From contig CALOCQ010000008.1 in the NCBI GenBank assembly GCA_942491885.1, forward strand, positions 434,001-498,000: 64,000 bases of DNA, read 5' to 3'. Shown piece by piece: positions 52,708 through 61,778 of the stretch (the first letter of the stretch is position 1; each line of letters opens with the position of its first letter). The translations under genes and the position numbers were made by a program. The DNA comes from CALBPI01 sp942491885 (GTDB lineage: Bacteria; Pseudomonadota; Gammaproteobacteria; Steroidobacterales; Woeseiaceae). The notes beneath the pieces are model-generated. The model saw only the letters and a list, made by a program, of their open reading frames with translations, was not told the DNA's origin and did no database searches.

Positions 52708-53535
52708 ATGAACCGAATTGTCGCTGCGATATTGCGCCTGTCTGCAACGGGGCGGTGGCCGGGGCTGGTTTTATTGATCACCACAATGACCGCCTGTTTA
52801 CGCAGCGACCTGCCGCCCCGGACAACGGTCACGGCACAAGCACCGACCAGCGGCTACAACTATCAGTCCGCGGATACCCAGGCATTGCAAGACGACACGT
52901 TCGCCAACCCCGGCTACCTGTGGGTCGATCGAGGGCGCCAACTCTTCGAGCAAAGCGATGGGGTGCAACCGGCCTGTGCGGGTTGTCATGATTCGGATAG
53001 TGAAGAACTCCGCGCAGCCGCGACGCGGTTTCCGCGCTTCGACCGTCGAACAAAAAAGTTGGTCAATCTCGGGCAACAAATCAACCGATGTCGCGTCGAA
53101 CAGCAGCAGCGCCCTGCCCTCGATTACGAGTCCGATGTCTTACTCGCGCTGAGCGCCTATGTGACGGAGCAGGCGAAAGGCCTGCCATTCGATGTTGATG
53201 TCACCGGACCGGCGACGCGAGGATTTGAGGCGGGTCGTGATTATTTCTACCAGCGACGCGGCCAACTGAATCTCGCCTGTCATCACTGCCACGACTGGAA
53301 TGCCGGGCGCAAGCTACGCGGTAACACAATCAGCGAGGGGCACAGCAACGGCTACCCTGCCTATCGGCTGGAATGGCAAGCCATTGGGTCGCTGCATCGA
53401 CGCCTGCAAATGTGCAATGTCGGCGTGCGCGCCGAACCCTTCGCGGGTGGTGATCAGCGCTACGTCGAGCTTGAGCTATTCTTGGCGTGGCGGGCCGGAA
53501 AACTGCCGCTCGAGGCGCCCGCGGTGCGCCGCTAG
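52708..53535 (+). CDS. soxA: Diheme cytochrome SoxA
   Basis: A 275-residue exported c-type cytochrome. It has two heme motifs, CAGCH and CHHCH, so it is the diheme SoxA type. The catalytic cysteine lies in QMCNVGVRAEPF, and the C-terminal LELFLAWRAGKLPLEAPAVRR is diagnostic. SoxXA forms the heterodisulfide between thiosulfate and SoxY. The signal region contains LLITTMTACL, which could be either a lipobox or an ordinary signal. It is the last gene of the operon; soxB and soxCD are not adjacent. Confidence 0.93.
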   Translation: MNRIVAAILRLSATGRWPGLVLLITTMTACLRSDLPPRTTVTAQAPTSGYNYQSADTQALQDDTFANPGYLWVDRGRQLFEQSDGVQPACAGCHDSDSEELRAAATRFPRFDRRTKKLVNLGQQINRCRVEQQQRPALDYESDVLLALSAYVTEQAKGLPFDVDVTGPATRGFEAGRDYFYQRRGQLNLACHHCHDWNAGRKLRGNTISEGHSNGYPAYRLEWQAIGSLHRRLQMCNVGVRAEPFAGGDQRYVELELFLAWRAGKLPLEAPAVRR

Positions 53536-53548
53536 GCCCGGTGGCAAC

Positions 53549-54061
53549 TCAGTCGTCGGCCGCATCCGCCGCCTCGTTGCTGTCATCGGGCTTGCCGTAA
53601 CTCTCAAACACCGCTTCCTCGTCGGCGCTGAACAACACGACGTCGTAGGGATCGACGCGGTCACGGTATTCCATACCCGGCGAGCCAACCGGCATACCCG
53701 GCACGGCCAGACCAGTGGCCTCGGGCTGCTCCACTAGCAGGCGACGAATGTCGGCCGCCGGCACATGGCCTTCGATGGTGTAGCCGCCGACCGTCGCCGT
53801 ATGACAACTGGTCATGCGCTTGGGCACGGAAAACTCTTTCTTGATGGCGTTCATGTCGTCGCTGTTGAAGGCCTCGACCACGAAGCCCTCTTCTTCAAGG
53901 TGCTCGATCCAGAGCTTGCAGCAGCCACAGGTTGGCGACTTGTAGACGGTGATCTTTTGCGCGGCTTCCGGTGGCGCGGCAACGGCGGCCGGTGACAACA
54001 GAGCCGGTTGCAGGAGGAACGCCAACACCATGGCAGGCATCATCAGGCTAAGTTTTTTCAT
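53549..54061 (-). CDS. DUF411 family exported metal-binding protein
   Basis: A 170-residue protein with a signal peptide (LMMPAMVLAFLLQPALLSPAAVA). The DUF411 core has YKSPTCGCCKLWIEHLEEEGF, a CGCC metal or redox motif, plus SCHTATVGGYTIEGHVPAADI. Members are associated with copper resistance, but proof for this copy is absent. The C-terminus is an acidic tail (DDSNEAADAADD). It converges with soxA at a 13-base gap and is transcribed towards it, so it is not part of the sox operon. Confidence 0.9.
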   Translation of the reverse strand: MKKLSLMMPAMVLAFLLQPALLSPAAVAAPPEAAQKITVYKSPTCGCCKLWIEHLEEEGFVVEAFNSDDMNAIKKEFSVPKRMTSCHTATVGGYTIEGHVPAADIRRLLVEQPEATGLAVPGMPVGSPGMEYRDRVDPYDVVLFSADEEAVFESYGKPDDSNEAADAADD

Positions 54062-54157
54062 CGGAAGCTCCAGACAGATTCTTGATTACACGCGCCACTT
54101 TTTACCCAATCTGAGTCGAAATTGCCACGACCAAATTCACGCTGTTACGAGTTTGTA

Positions 54158-55420
54158 TTAACCGAACGGTGCATCAAGCGAGGGCGAAAGCGCACTGAAC
54201 AACACAGGCCCGTCGTCGCTGATATACAGACAGTCCTCGAGACGAACGCCGAATTCGCCCGGTATATAAAGGCCCGGCTCATTCGAGAAACACATGCCCG
54301 CTGCCAGTTCCGTTTGTTCGCCGCGGACAAAATTCACCGGCTCATGGCCATCCATGCCGATGCCGTGACCAAGGCGGTGCGTCAGGCCGGGTGTTTGATA
54401 ATCAGGTCCGAAGCCGCGCTCGGCATAGTAGCGACGCACGGTATCGTCGACGCGGCCCGCGGCCACGCCGGGTTGCGCCGTCTCGAGCGCCAAAAGCTGC
54501 CCTTCCCTGACCGTCTGCCAGACTTCCCGCTGGCGCGCACTAGGCTCGCCGTGAACCCAGGTACGCGAGATATCGGATTCGTAATCGTGCACGCTGCAAC
54601 CGCAGTCCATCAGGACAACACTACCCTCACGAATGACCTGCGGTTGATCACTGCCATGCGGGAAGGAGCTGGCCTCACCGAGCAAAACCATCGAGAACTG
54701 CGGACGGCCGCCGAGCGCGATTGTCGCGCTATTCATCATTTCGCTGATCTCGCCGGGCGTCATACCAATACGAACTTGTGGATACACGTGGCGGTATGCC
54801 GCCATCGTGACGTCATTGGCGACCTGCATCAGTGCGAGCTCCGACGGCGACTTATACATGCGACAGCCACGTGTGATGACCTCACCACTCGTGAGCTGCG
54901 TCTCAGGCGCCGCGCGACGAATGCCGTCGACGATAAAGAACCGCACCGTTTCCTCGATGGCTAACGGCTGAGATGCGCGCTTGCGGCTCGTCAGGTAGTC
55001 GCCAACCAATGCGAACGGCGACTCATCTTCGTGCCATGTGCGGATATCCGCATCAAACTGGAGTTGCTCGCGGATTGACGGCGCCTCAAAAAACGGCGTG
55101 ATGACGGCTAACGCGCCGTCGTCGGTCAGGATTGCGCCAGTGAAACGCTCTGAGCGCCACCAACGGATACCGGTGAAATAAGTGAGCGAGGAGCCCGCCT
55201 CGATCAGCAGTGCACCAATGCCTTCGCGGCGCATGATTGTGGCCGCCTTCTGGCGCCGCTCGGCGCGTTCGGCCGGGCCTATCGGTTGCGCTTTGCCGGT
55301 GAGCGAGCGCAGCCCGGCGTCGCCGGAGTCGGTATTCGGGCCAGCTGCGCCGTGTAACAGGCCGACGGCCGCGACGCCACCGGTAGCCGCGAGAAAAGCG
55401 CGCTTGGTCATTTGTGTCAT
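54158..55420 (-). CDS. M24 family aminopeptidase P-like metallopeptidase, exported
   Basis: A 420-residue protein. The N-terminus, TKRAFLAATGGVAAVGLLHG, looks like a Tat-type signal with Lys-Arg in place of Arg-Arg. The pita-bread fold is C-terminal: DCGCSVHDYESDISRTW (metal Asp), HRLGHGIGMDGHEP (His), SNEPGLYI (Glu) and VRLEDCLYI (Glu). The N-terminal creatinase domain has RRWW-like ITYFTGIRWWRSERF. It probably removes N-terminal residues preceding proline from peptides in the periplasm. The gene stands alone. Confidence 0.9.
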   Translation of the reverse strand: MTQMTKRAFLAATGGVAAVGLLHGAAGPNTDSGDAGLRSLTGKAQPIGPAERAERRQKAATIMRREGIGALLIEAGSSLTYFTGIRWWRSERFTGAILTDDGALAVITPFFEAPSIREQLQFDADIRTWHEDESPFALVGDYLTSRKRASQPLAIEETVRFFIVDGIRRAAPETQLTSGEVITRGCRMYKSPSELALMQVANDVTMAAYRHVYPQVRIGMTPGEISEMMNSATIALGGRPQFSMVLLGEASSFPHGSDQPQVIREGSVVLMDCGCSVHDYESDISRTWVHGEPSARQREVWQTVREGQLLALETAQPGVAAGRVDDTVRRYYAERGFGPDYQTPGLTHRLGHGIGMDGHEPVNFVRGEQTELAAGMCFSNEPGLYIPGEFGVRLEDCLYISDDGPVLFSALSPSLDAPFG

Positions 55421-55580
55421 TCTATTCCCCGTGGCTTACCGCCTTTGTACTCGACGATACCAGAACGGCTCACTGTTCCGAAAACCAACAGCGTTTCCCG
55501 CGTCGTCAAGTAGCAATTATCGTCGCAATCAGACCGCATGATAACTTGCCGCGGATCAGGCGGAACTTTACACTAACGGT

Positions 55581-55895
55581 ATGCAACGAACTCTGCGCCA
55601 ACAAACCAGTAAGTCCCGCACCCTCGCGTCTTGCGCGCTGGTGCTGTCGCTGTTGTTTGCGCAGGCCACGCTGCAATCACATGCGTTTGAGGCCGACGGT
55701 CATGCCGGCGGTCAGACCTGTGATATTTGTCATCTCGGGCAACAGACCACCGGCGCTGCAGATACCACTGCCAGTGTCATGCCAACTCCGGGTCAGGTTA
55801 ACTACTACCCCCGCGCAACGTTTCCGTCTTTCGTAGCAGACAAGCCTCGCTTGCTGCCGCCCAACCGGGCCCCGCCACAGCTCACCGCACCTTAG
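55581..55895 (+). CDS. Small exported DUF2946-like protein
   Basis: A 104-residue protein with a signal peptide or single helix (LASCALVLSLLFAQATLQ) and a short cysteine motif DICHLGQQ after GGQTC. DUF2946-like proteins of this layout commonly precede TonB receptors for metals. The C-terminal part is proline-rich (RLLPPNRAPPQL). Placement 75 bases upstream of the receptor gene on the same strand suggests joint expression. Family assignment is from length and cysteine pattern and remains moderate. Confidence 0.62.
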   Translation: MQRTLRQQTSKSRTLASCALVLSLLFAQATLQSHAFEADGHAGGQTCDICHLGQQTTGAADTTASVMPTPGQVNYYPRATFPSFVADKPRLLPPNRAPPQLTAP

Positions 55896-55934
55896 CTTTT
55901 TTACGCCGGCGACAACGTCGGCAACTCTATTTAT

Positions 55935-55952
55935 GTGTGCCTTTCGGCGCAC
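55935..55952 (+). promoter_or_regulatory. Hairpin between the DUF2946-like gene and the TonB receptor
   Basis: GTGTGCC-TTTC-GGCGCAC pairs over seven bases with one G-U. It lies 19 bases before the receptor start, so it may tune transcript stability or translation. No T tract follows, so it is unlikely to be a full terminator. Confidence 0.3.
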
Positions 55953-55970
55953 GGTTTGCGGTGAAATAAA

Positions 55971-58013
55971 ATGAAAGTTATATCCAGTTATGCCCTTGTT
56001 ACTGGCATGCTTACGCTGAGCGTTGCCAACCCGGTTTGGGCCGATGACGAGAACGGCGAAGCGATCGAAGAAATTGTTGTCACGGCGGCGCCGTTGGGTC
56101 GTTCGGCGGACGAACTGACACAGCCGGTCATGGTGCTTGGCGCAGACCAGTTGCTGATGCGCGCTGCCGCCTCCATCGGAGAAACACTTGCCAATGAACC
56201 CGGCATGAGCAGCAGTTACTTCGGACCGGTCGCCGGGCGTCCGGTGATTCGCGGCCAGGCAGGCCCCCGCATCAGCGTGCTCGAGGGTGGCATCAGCACG
56301 CTCGATGTCGCCGATCTCAGTCCCGACCATGCCGTGCCGATCGAGCCGCTATTCGCAGATGCTATTGAGATCATCCGCGGACCAGCGACGTTGTTGTACG
56401 GTAGCGCAGCGGCGGGCGGTGTCGTCAACGTCATTGACAATCGCATTCCTAAACAATTGTCTGAGACGGGTTTGAGTGCCGCGCTGGAGCTGCGTGCCGA
56501 TACTGCAGCCAACGAGCGCGCCGGCGCACTGCGCCTTGACGGCGGCAATGATCTGTTCGCCTGGCACCTCGACGCTTTTGACCGGCAATCAGACGATATC
56601 GATATCAGTGGCTTTGCCACCGCCGATCCCGACGAGCGCCCGGAAGACGAACAGAAAGGTACGCTGCTTAACAGTGCCGGCGAGTCATCCGGTTATGCCG
56701 GTGGCGCAACGCTTTTCACGGACCGCGGATCATTCGGTCTCTCAGTCAGCCGATATGAGAGTACCTATGGGCTACCAAAAGCCGAGGAAGAAGAGGAAGA
56801 AGGCCCTCCGGGTACACCGCCCGAGCCGCAAATAGCGCCCGGCCCGTTTATCGAGCTTGAGCAAACACGGGTGGATCTTCTCGCGACCTACCAGCTTGAC
56901 GGCCTGTTCGAGTCGGTGAAAGTACGTGCCGGCTTTAATGATTACGAGCATATCGAGGTCGAGCCGAATGGCGAGATCGGCACGCGCTTCCTCAACGAAG
57001 CGTGGGAGACGCGCGTCGAGCTGGTACATGCACCCATCAGCGGCTGGCGTGGTGCGCTTGGCCTGCAACTGAATGACCGTGATTTTTCGGCGCTCGGCGA
57101 AGAGGCTTTCGTGACGCCTACGGCAACAACATCGAGCGGGTTTTTCCTGCTCGAAGAGCGCAGCTTCGAATTTGGTGTCATTGAGATCGGCGCGCGCATC
57201 GAACAACTGGAACACGACCCTTTGTCGGCACTGCCGGGTTACGATGAAACGGCCATTTCATTGGCAACAGGCATTAACTGGGATCTCGATGACAATCGCG
57301 ACCTGCGCGTAAATCTGTCGCGGTCCGAGCGCCACCCGGACGCCGCCGAGCTCTATGCAGATGGTGCTCATCTGGCCACCGGACTGTTTGAGGTCGGGCT
57401 GTTCGCATTGGGCAGCGATGTCACACAGGAAGTCTCCAACAACCTCGACGTTTCCCTGCACCACCATGATGACGTGCGCGATTGGGAGATCAGCGTGTTC
57501 TACAATCGCATCAACGACTATATCTTTTTGCAGGATACCGGGGCCGTCGAAGACGGATTACCCGTCGCGCAATACCAGCAACAAAATGCGCGCTTCTACG
57601 GCGTCGAAATGGAGCTCACCCAAAAGCTCGGGGGCGCACAATCGCCGTTCGAGATGCGCGTATTCGGCGATTTTGTCCGGGGCGAAACAGCCGGTGAAAA
57701 CCTGCCGCGCGTGCAACCGGCAAGACTGGGGCTGGGCTTGAGCTGGTCAACTGATGATTGGATGTTACAGGCGGAAAGTATTTTCCATGCCAAACAAAAC
57801 CGCGTGTCGTCTTTTCAGACGGACAGCTTCACGATGCTAAACCTCAACGCAATTCGCACCATCGAGACCGCTTCCGATATGCGCTGGGACATCTTTGCCA
57901 AAGCGAGCAACCTACTTGACGAAGACGCCCGCCGCAGTACGTCGTTTCTGGCCGCTAACGTACCGCTACCCGGTATTGCCCTGCAGGGCGGCGTGAGAAT
58001 GCGCTTCAGATAG
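55971..58013 (+). CDS. TonB-dependent receptor, ZnuD-like
   Basis: A 680-residue outer-membrane receptor with a signal peptide and TonB box-like EEIVVTA. The plug contains GRPVIRGQAGPRISVLEGG, LSPDHAVPIEPLFADAIEIIRGPATLLYGS and GGVVNVIDNRIP, the ZnuD type that takes up zinc or heme. The barrel ends with an aromatic-poor LQGGVRMRFR. An extracellular loop near residue 265 is acidic and proline-rich (EEEEEGPPGTPPEPQ) where ZnuD has histidines. The DUF2946-like gene upstream fits a metal role; the substrate is inferred. Confidence 0.88.
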   Translation: MKVISSYALVTGMLTLSVANPVWADDENGEAIEEIVVTAAPLGRSADELTQPVMVLGADQLLMRAAASIGETLANEPGMSSSYFGPVAGRPVIRGQAGPRISVLEGGISTLDVADLSPDHAVPIEPLFADAIEIIRGPATLLYGSAAAGGVVNVIDNRIPKQLSETGLSAALELRADTAANERAGALRLDGGNDLFAWHLDAFDRQSDDIDISGFATADPDERPEDEQKGTLLNSAGESSGYAGGATLFTDRGSFGLSVSRYESTYGLPKAEEEEEEGPPGTPPEPQIAPGPFIELEQTRVDLLATYQLDGLFESVKVRAGFNDYEHIEVEPNGEIGTRFLNEAWETRVELVHAPISGWRGALGLQLNDRDFSALGEEAFVTPTATTSSGFFLLEERSFEFGVIEIGARIEQLEHDPLSALPGYDETAISLATGINWDLDDNRDLRVNLSRSERHPDAAELYADGAHLATGLFEVGLFALGSDVTQEVSNNLDVSLHHHDDVRDWEISVFYNRINDYIFLQDTGAVEDGLPVAQYQQQNARFYGVEMELTQKLGGAQSPFEMRVFGDFVRGETAGENLPRVQPARLGLGLSWSTDDWMLQAESIFHAKQNRVSSFQTDSFTMLNLNAIRTIETASDMRWDIFAKASNLLDEDARRSTSFLAANVPLPGIALQGGVRMRFR

Positions 58014-58031
58014 GCAACGCTGCGCGGTTGA

Positions 58032-59360
58032 TTAGTCTCCGGAGCCGGTTTCGGCACCGGCTTCGGAGGCAATCAGCAGCAGTGCGAATTTTTCCGCAGT
58101 ATGGGTATCGATATCTTCCCATGACTCATCGGGCGCATGTGCGTTGCGGCTTTTGCCACCCCGGCTGATCGTGACCGCCGGGATGCCGAGCGAGATCGGG
58201 ATATTGGCATCGGTCGAACTTGCGCTGAGAATCGGTTCGAGTCCCAGTTGACGCTGCGCCGCTACCGCTCGCTGCACCAGCGGCAGCGTTTCGGCCAGGC
58301 TGCCGGCCGGACGCCGGCCCACGCTCTGGATGTCGACGGACAATGCATCGCCGCCGCGGCGACGTGCATTCTCCGCATTCAGGCTGCGTTGAATGGCCTG
58401 TTGCAATGCCGCGTCCAGCGCGCTCAGGCGTGCCGGATCAGTCGAGCGCATATCAACTTCCATCCAGCTCTCGAACGGGATCGAGTTAATCGACGTCCCG
58501 CCGCCTATTCTGCCTACCGAAAACGTCGCCTTTTCACCGCCCGCTGCGACGATCTCGCTGGCGGCTGAGGTGAATGCGCTGATGGCACCAGCAAGCGCCT
58601 GGTGCGGATGTGCCCGGCCAAACTGACCATAGGAATGCCCGCCGGGGCCGGTAAACGTCACCCGATAGCGGTTGGAGCCGACCGCCTGAGTGACGATGCG
58701 TGTCGTATCGCCGCCGTCAATAACGATTACGGAATCAATCGGCTGACGCTCCAGAGCATCGCCGAACAGGTAACGAACGCCGCGCAGATCGCCGAGTCCC
58801 TCCTCGCCAACCGAGCCTATGAACAGCAGGTTGTCGCGCAAGCGCAGATCCGCTGTGTCAATAGCATCGGCAAGGGTGAGCATCAACGCCAGACCGCGGG
58901 CGTTGTCCCCGATACCCGGCGCGCTATAAATGCTGCCGTCCTGGCGCACCGTTACATCGGTTTCCGCCGGGAAGACGCTGTCCAGGTGCGCAATGATCGC
59001 GACCGTCCTGCCACCCGGCTCGCCACGCCGCAGCCCGGAGATATTGCCGATCGGGTCTACCGAAACGTTCTCGACACCTGCATCGGCGAGCAACTCGGCA
59101 AACACCGCAGCACGCTCCGACTCGCCGAACGGCGGCGCCGGAATCTCGTTCAGCGTAATCATCTGCCCGATAGTTTCCTCGTGCCTCGCCCGCATATGCT
59201 CAAATGCCTGAATAATCCCGGCGTGGCGCGCAAGATCACGCGTTTCCTGCAGCAGATGAAGGGTTGCGCCGTCGTTGCTGCTTTCGGCATTGCCGGTAGT
59301 GGGCGAGAAAACACCGAGAACCGCCCAAACCATAAACGCTGAAGCGCTCAGCTGTGACAT
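58032..59360 (-). CDS. Exported M20 family metallopeptidase
   Basis: A 442-residue di-zinc peptidase. ATG 59360 gives a signal peptide (SQLSASAFMVWAVLGVF); ATG 59450 would add 30 residues. Zinc-ligand motifs are IAHLDSVFP, GIGDNARGLALML (bridging Asp), SVGEEGLGD (Glu general base plus ligand) and VTFTGPGGHSYGQFGRAHP in the dimerisation region, with ASSTDANIP near the C-terminus. The family trims dipeptides and related amides. It converges with the TonB receptor gene at an 18-base gap. Confidence 0.9.
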   Translation of the reverse strand: MSQLSASAFMVWAVLGVFSPTTGNAESSNDGATLHLLQETRDLARHAGIIQAFEHMRARHEETIGQMITLNEIPAPPFGESERAAVFAELLADAGVENVSVDPIGNISGLRRGEPGGRTVAIIAHLDSVFPAETDVTVRQDGSIYSAPGIGDNARGLALMLTLADAIDTADLRLRDNLLFIGSVGEEGLGDLRGVRYLFGDALERQPIDSVIVIDGGDTTRIVTQAVGSNRYRVTFTGPGGHSYGQFGRAHPHQALAGAISAFTSAASEIVAAGGEKATFSVGRIGGGTSINSIPFESWMEVDMRSTDPARLSALDAALQQAIQRSLNAENARRRGGDALSVDIQSVGRRPAGSLAETLPLVQRAVAAQRQLGLEPILSASSTDANIPISLGIPAVTISRGGKSRNAHAPDESWEDIDTHTAEKFALLLIASEAGAETGSGD

Positions 59361-59662
59361 AACCCGACACTTTCTGACTTGCAGCCAATAACGTGAGCTG
59401 AGCGCTCGCGCAGGCCGTTTGAATCCGGTAGTTTTCGCTACATCTCGCATAGTTTCGCTAAACCTATGTTTGCTCGTTAGTTTCTATTGTTTTCTTCATG
59501 TTGCAATTATCCAACAAAGTGCGAATGGATGACACCCAGGATGCTGATCAGGCTGACGATACGACGAAATCGCGACCGCTGGGGTTTTGTGACCTGTGCA
59601 CGTCGCAAAAGCTGGAAAATTCAGCATAATAGGGTGTAATCGGGATTAAATCGGAGTCGACG

Positions 59663-60238
59663 ATGACAACGGCCAGCGAAGTGCCACAGAAATGCACGCG
59701 GTCGAGAGCCCGGTCGCGGGGCTTCACCATACTTGAGTTGATGATAACCGTAGCGGTCATTGCCGTTTTGGCGGGTATCGCTGCGCCCTCATTCCTGTCG
59801 ATCATTCGCGCGAATCGCATCGTGACCGACAACAACGATTTGATTTCTGCGCTGACGGTCGCGCGGTCCGAGGCCATCAAGCGCGGTGTTCGTGTAACCG
59901 TTTGCCCCACCGCCAACCAGACCGCGTGCGACACCACGGGCGCTTGGGAGCTTGGCTGGATGGTCTTCGTCGATTTTACGGTTCCTGGCAGCGTGACCGC
60001 CGGCGATGAAATTATTCGCGTCTGGGACGCCCGCACCGGCGGCACGACGATTCGTGCGGGCGGCTCGTTCGCTGACTTCGTGTCATTTATCCCGACCGGT
60101 GAGACACGTGCGACCCCCGGTAATGCCGATATCTTCAATGTGTGCGCCGCGAACGGCGTCCTCGCTGACGGACGCACGATCAACGTCGGCCTGATAGGTT
60201 ATGCACGCACAGAACAGGGAGCCACAGCATGTCCATGA
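59663..60238 (+). CDS. fimT: Type IV pilus minor pilin FimT/GspH family
   Basis: A 191-residue minor pilin. The leader SRARSRG/FTILELMITVAVIAVLA at residues ~16-40 has Glu+5, and ALTVARSEAIKRGVRVTVCPT is the FimT/FimU signature. It starts the fimT-pilV-pilW-pilX-pilY1 set that primes type IVa pilus assembly and carries the tip adhesin. Its last ten bases overlap pilV. FimU is the alternative name; the C-terminal DGRTINVGLIGYARTEQGATACP is typical of both. TCGGAG upstream is a plausible ribosome site. Confidence 0.93.
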   Translation: MTTASEVPQKCTRSRARSRGFTILELMITVAVIAVLAGIAAPSFLSIIRANRIVTDNNDLISALTVARSEAIKRGVRVTVCPTANQTACDTTGAWELGWMVFVDFTVPGSVTAGDEIIRVWDARTGGTTIRAGGSFADFVSFIPTGETRATPGNADIFNVCAANGVLADGRTINVGLIGYARTEQGATACP

Positions 60239-60696
60239 TGCCCTCACATAGCATCGGATATTCCCGTCAGTCGGGTTACACGCTGCTTGAAATACTTATC
60301 GCGGCAATTTTATTGACCGGCGGGCTCATCGGGCTTGCGACGATGCAGGTTAATGGCACCCGATTGAATAACAGCGCTTACCTGCGCACACAGGCCAACA
60401 TTCAGGCCTATGACATTATCGACCGGATGCGGGCCAATCAGAATGTTGCGCGCACCGGCGGCTACGACATTACGCTCGCGGATCCGACGCCAACGGCAAC
60501 AGCGACTGCCGTTGATATCGATCTGCTGCAATGGCGCAATGCGCTGGCCTACTATCTCCCGGCCGGCAACGGTGCCGTTGCGCGTATCGCCGGTGGCGCT
60601 CCTGATCAGCCGGCAAGAATTACAGTGACGGTGCAGTGGAACGACGGCCGCGTCGCTGCCGACGTCGTAAATTTCACGGTGACGACTGACCTATGA
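60229..60696 (+). CDS. pilV: Type IV pilus minor pilin PilV
   Basis: A 155-residue minor pilin with the cleavage site RQSG/YTLLEILIAAILLTGGLIGLA, a Tyr at +1 in place of Phe and Glu+5 present. LQLxGTRLNNSAYLRTQANIQAYDIIDRMRAN corresponds to the characteristic helix region of PilV. Starts in overlap with fimT and overlaps pilW by four bases. In the family it couples the minor pilin complex to PilY1. Confidence 0.93.
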   Translation: MSMMPSHSIGYSRQSGYTLLEILIAAILLTGGLIGLATMQVNGTRLNNSAYLRTQANIQAYDIIDRMRANQNVARTGGYDITLADPTPTATATAVDIDLLQWRNALAYYLPAGNGAVARIAGGAPDQPARITVTVQWNDGRVAADVVNFTVTTDL

Positions 60697-61778
60697 GAAA
60701 CGCGACCACAAACAACCTACGTCATGCACGCTCGAACGGCTACACGCTTATTGAGTTGCTGATCGCACTCACGATCGGCGCCTTTCTGATCGGCGGCATT
60801 TTGCAGCTCTACACGGGCAGCAAGAAGGCATACAACACCCAGGCCGTGTTGTCCGAACTGCAGGAGATCGGCCGGTTTAGCCTTGACATGATGGTTTCTG
60901 ATATCCGCATGGCCGGCTTCATGGGCTGCGGACGCGCCGACGGCGCAATCAATACCTTGAATGGCGCCACGAGTTGGGAGCTGGACGCGGCGAATTCGGT
61001 GCTCGGTTATGAAGGCGGCGTCAGCACGTTCCCGACAGAATTTACCGGCGCAATTGCAGGTACCGATGCGGTAAAAATTGTTCGTGCGATTCCCGATGAT
61101 CAATACGTCGTGCAGAGCCATACGCCCGCCACGGCAACAATCACATTAAAAGACGTGCACGACTTGCAACAAAGCGAAGTGCTGATGGTCACCGACTGCC
61201 TGAATACGGCTGTCTTCCAGATGACCAATGTCAACACCGCAGGCGCGACAACCACGATAAGAAATAACAACAGTGTGCTGAGTCCGGGCAACTGCACGCG
61301 TGGCTTAGGCAAGCCGCTCGACTGCACGACAGCAAGCGGCTCGCCGTACCAATACGACGAGAATTCTTTTGTAATGCGGATCACATCGCGCGGCTACTAC
61401 ATTGGCACCGGCGCATCAGGACGCAACGCGCTTTTCCGGGTAGCGCTTGGCAATAACGGCGCACTGGGTACGCCGGTTGAGATTACCGACGGCGTAGAGG
61501 ATATGCAGCTCGTCTATGGCCTCGATGGTGATGCCGATGGCGACGTCGACACGTATGAACAGGCGGATGCCATCGCACTTGCCGATTGGCCGAACGTGCT
61601 CAGCGTGCAAATCAATCTGCTGATGGAATCCGATGAGGACCGCGTCTCGGATAACCCGCAGCCCTATATTTTGTTTGATGGTACTGCCGCCAGTCTCACG
61701 CCGGTTACACCGACGGATCGCAGACTGCGACGCGTGTACTCATCAACGACAACGATTCGCAACCGGGTGATTTTCTAA
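60693..61778 (+). CDS. pilW: Type IV pilus minor pilin PilW
   Basis: A 361-residue minor pilin, the longest of the set as is normal for PilW. The leader HARSNG/YTLIELLIALTIGAFLIGGI has Glu+5. A beta-rich body follows, with RNNNSVLSPGNCTRG and a C-terminal region resembling PilW (DRVSDNPQPYILFDGT, DRRLRRVYSSTTTIRN). Together with PilX and PilV it forms the pilus tip base. It overlaps pilV by four bases and shares one base with the pilX start. Confidence 0.93.
   Translation: MRNATTNNLRHARSNGYTLIELLIALTIGAFLIGGILQLYTGSKKAYNTQAVLSELQEIGRFSLDMMVSDIRMAGFMGCGRADGAINTLNGATSWELDAANSVLGYEGGVSTFPTEFTGAIAGTDAVKIVRAIPDDQYVVQSHTPATATITLKDVHDLQQSEVLMVTDCLNTAVFQMTNVNTAGATTTIRNNNSVLSPGNCTRGLGKPLDCTTASGSPYQYDENSFVMRITSRGYYIGTGASGRNALFRVALGNNGALGTPVEITDGVEDMQLVYGLDGDADGDVDTYEQADAIALADWPNVLSVQINLLMESDEDRVSDNPQPYILFDGTAASLTPVTPTDRRLRRVYSSTTTIRNRVIF

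Noticed and set aside
54122..54964. Plus-strand ORF of 280 codons antisense to the M24 peptidase
   Set aside because: No motif and composition typical of a shadow; the opposite strand encodes intact metal ligands of M24 peptidases.
58602..59342. Plus-strand ORF of 246 codons antisense to the M20 peptidase
   Set aside because: Antisense shadow; the minus strand has all five zinc-ligand motifs.
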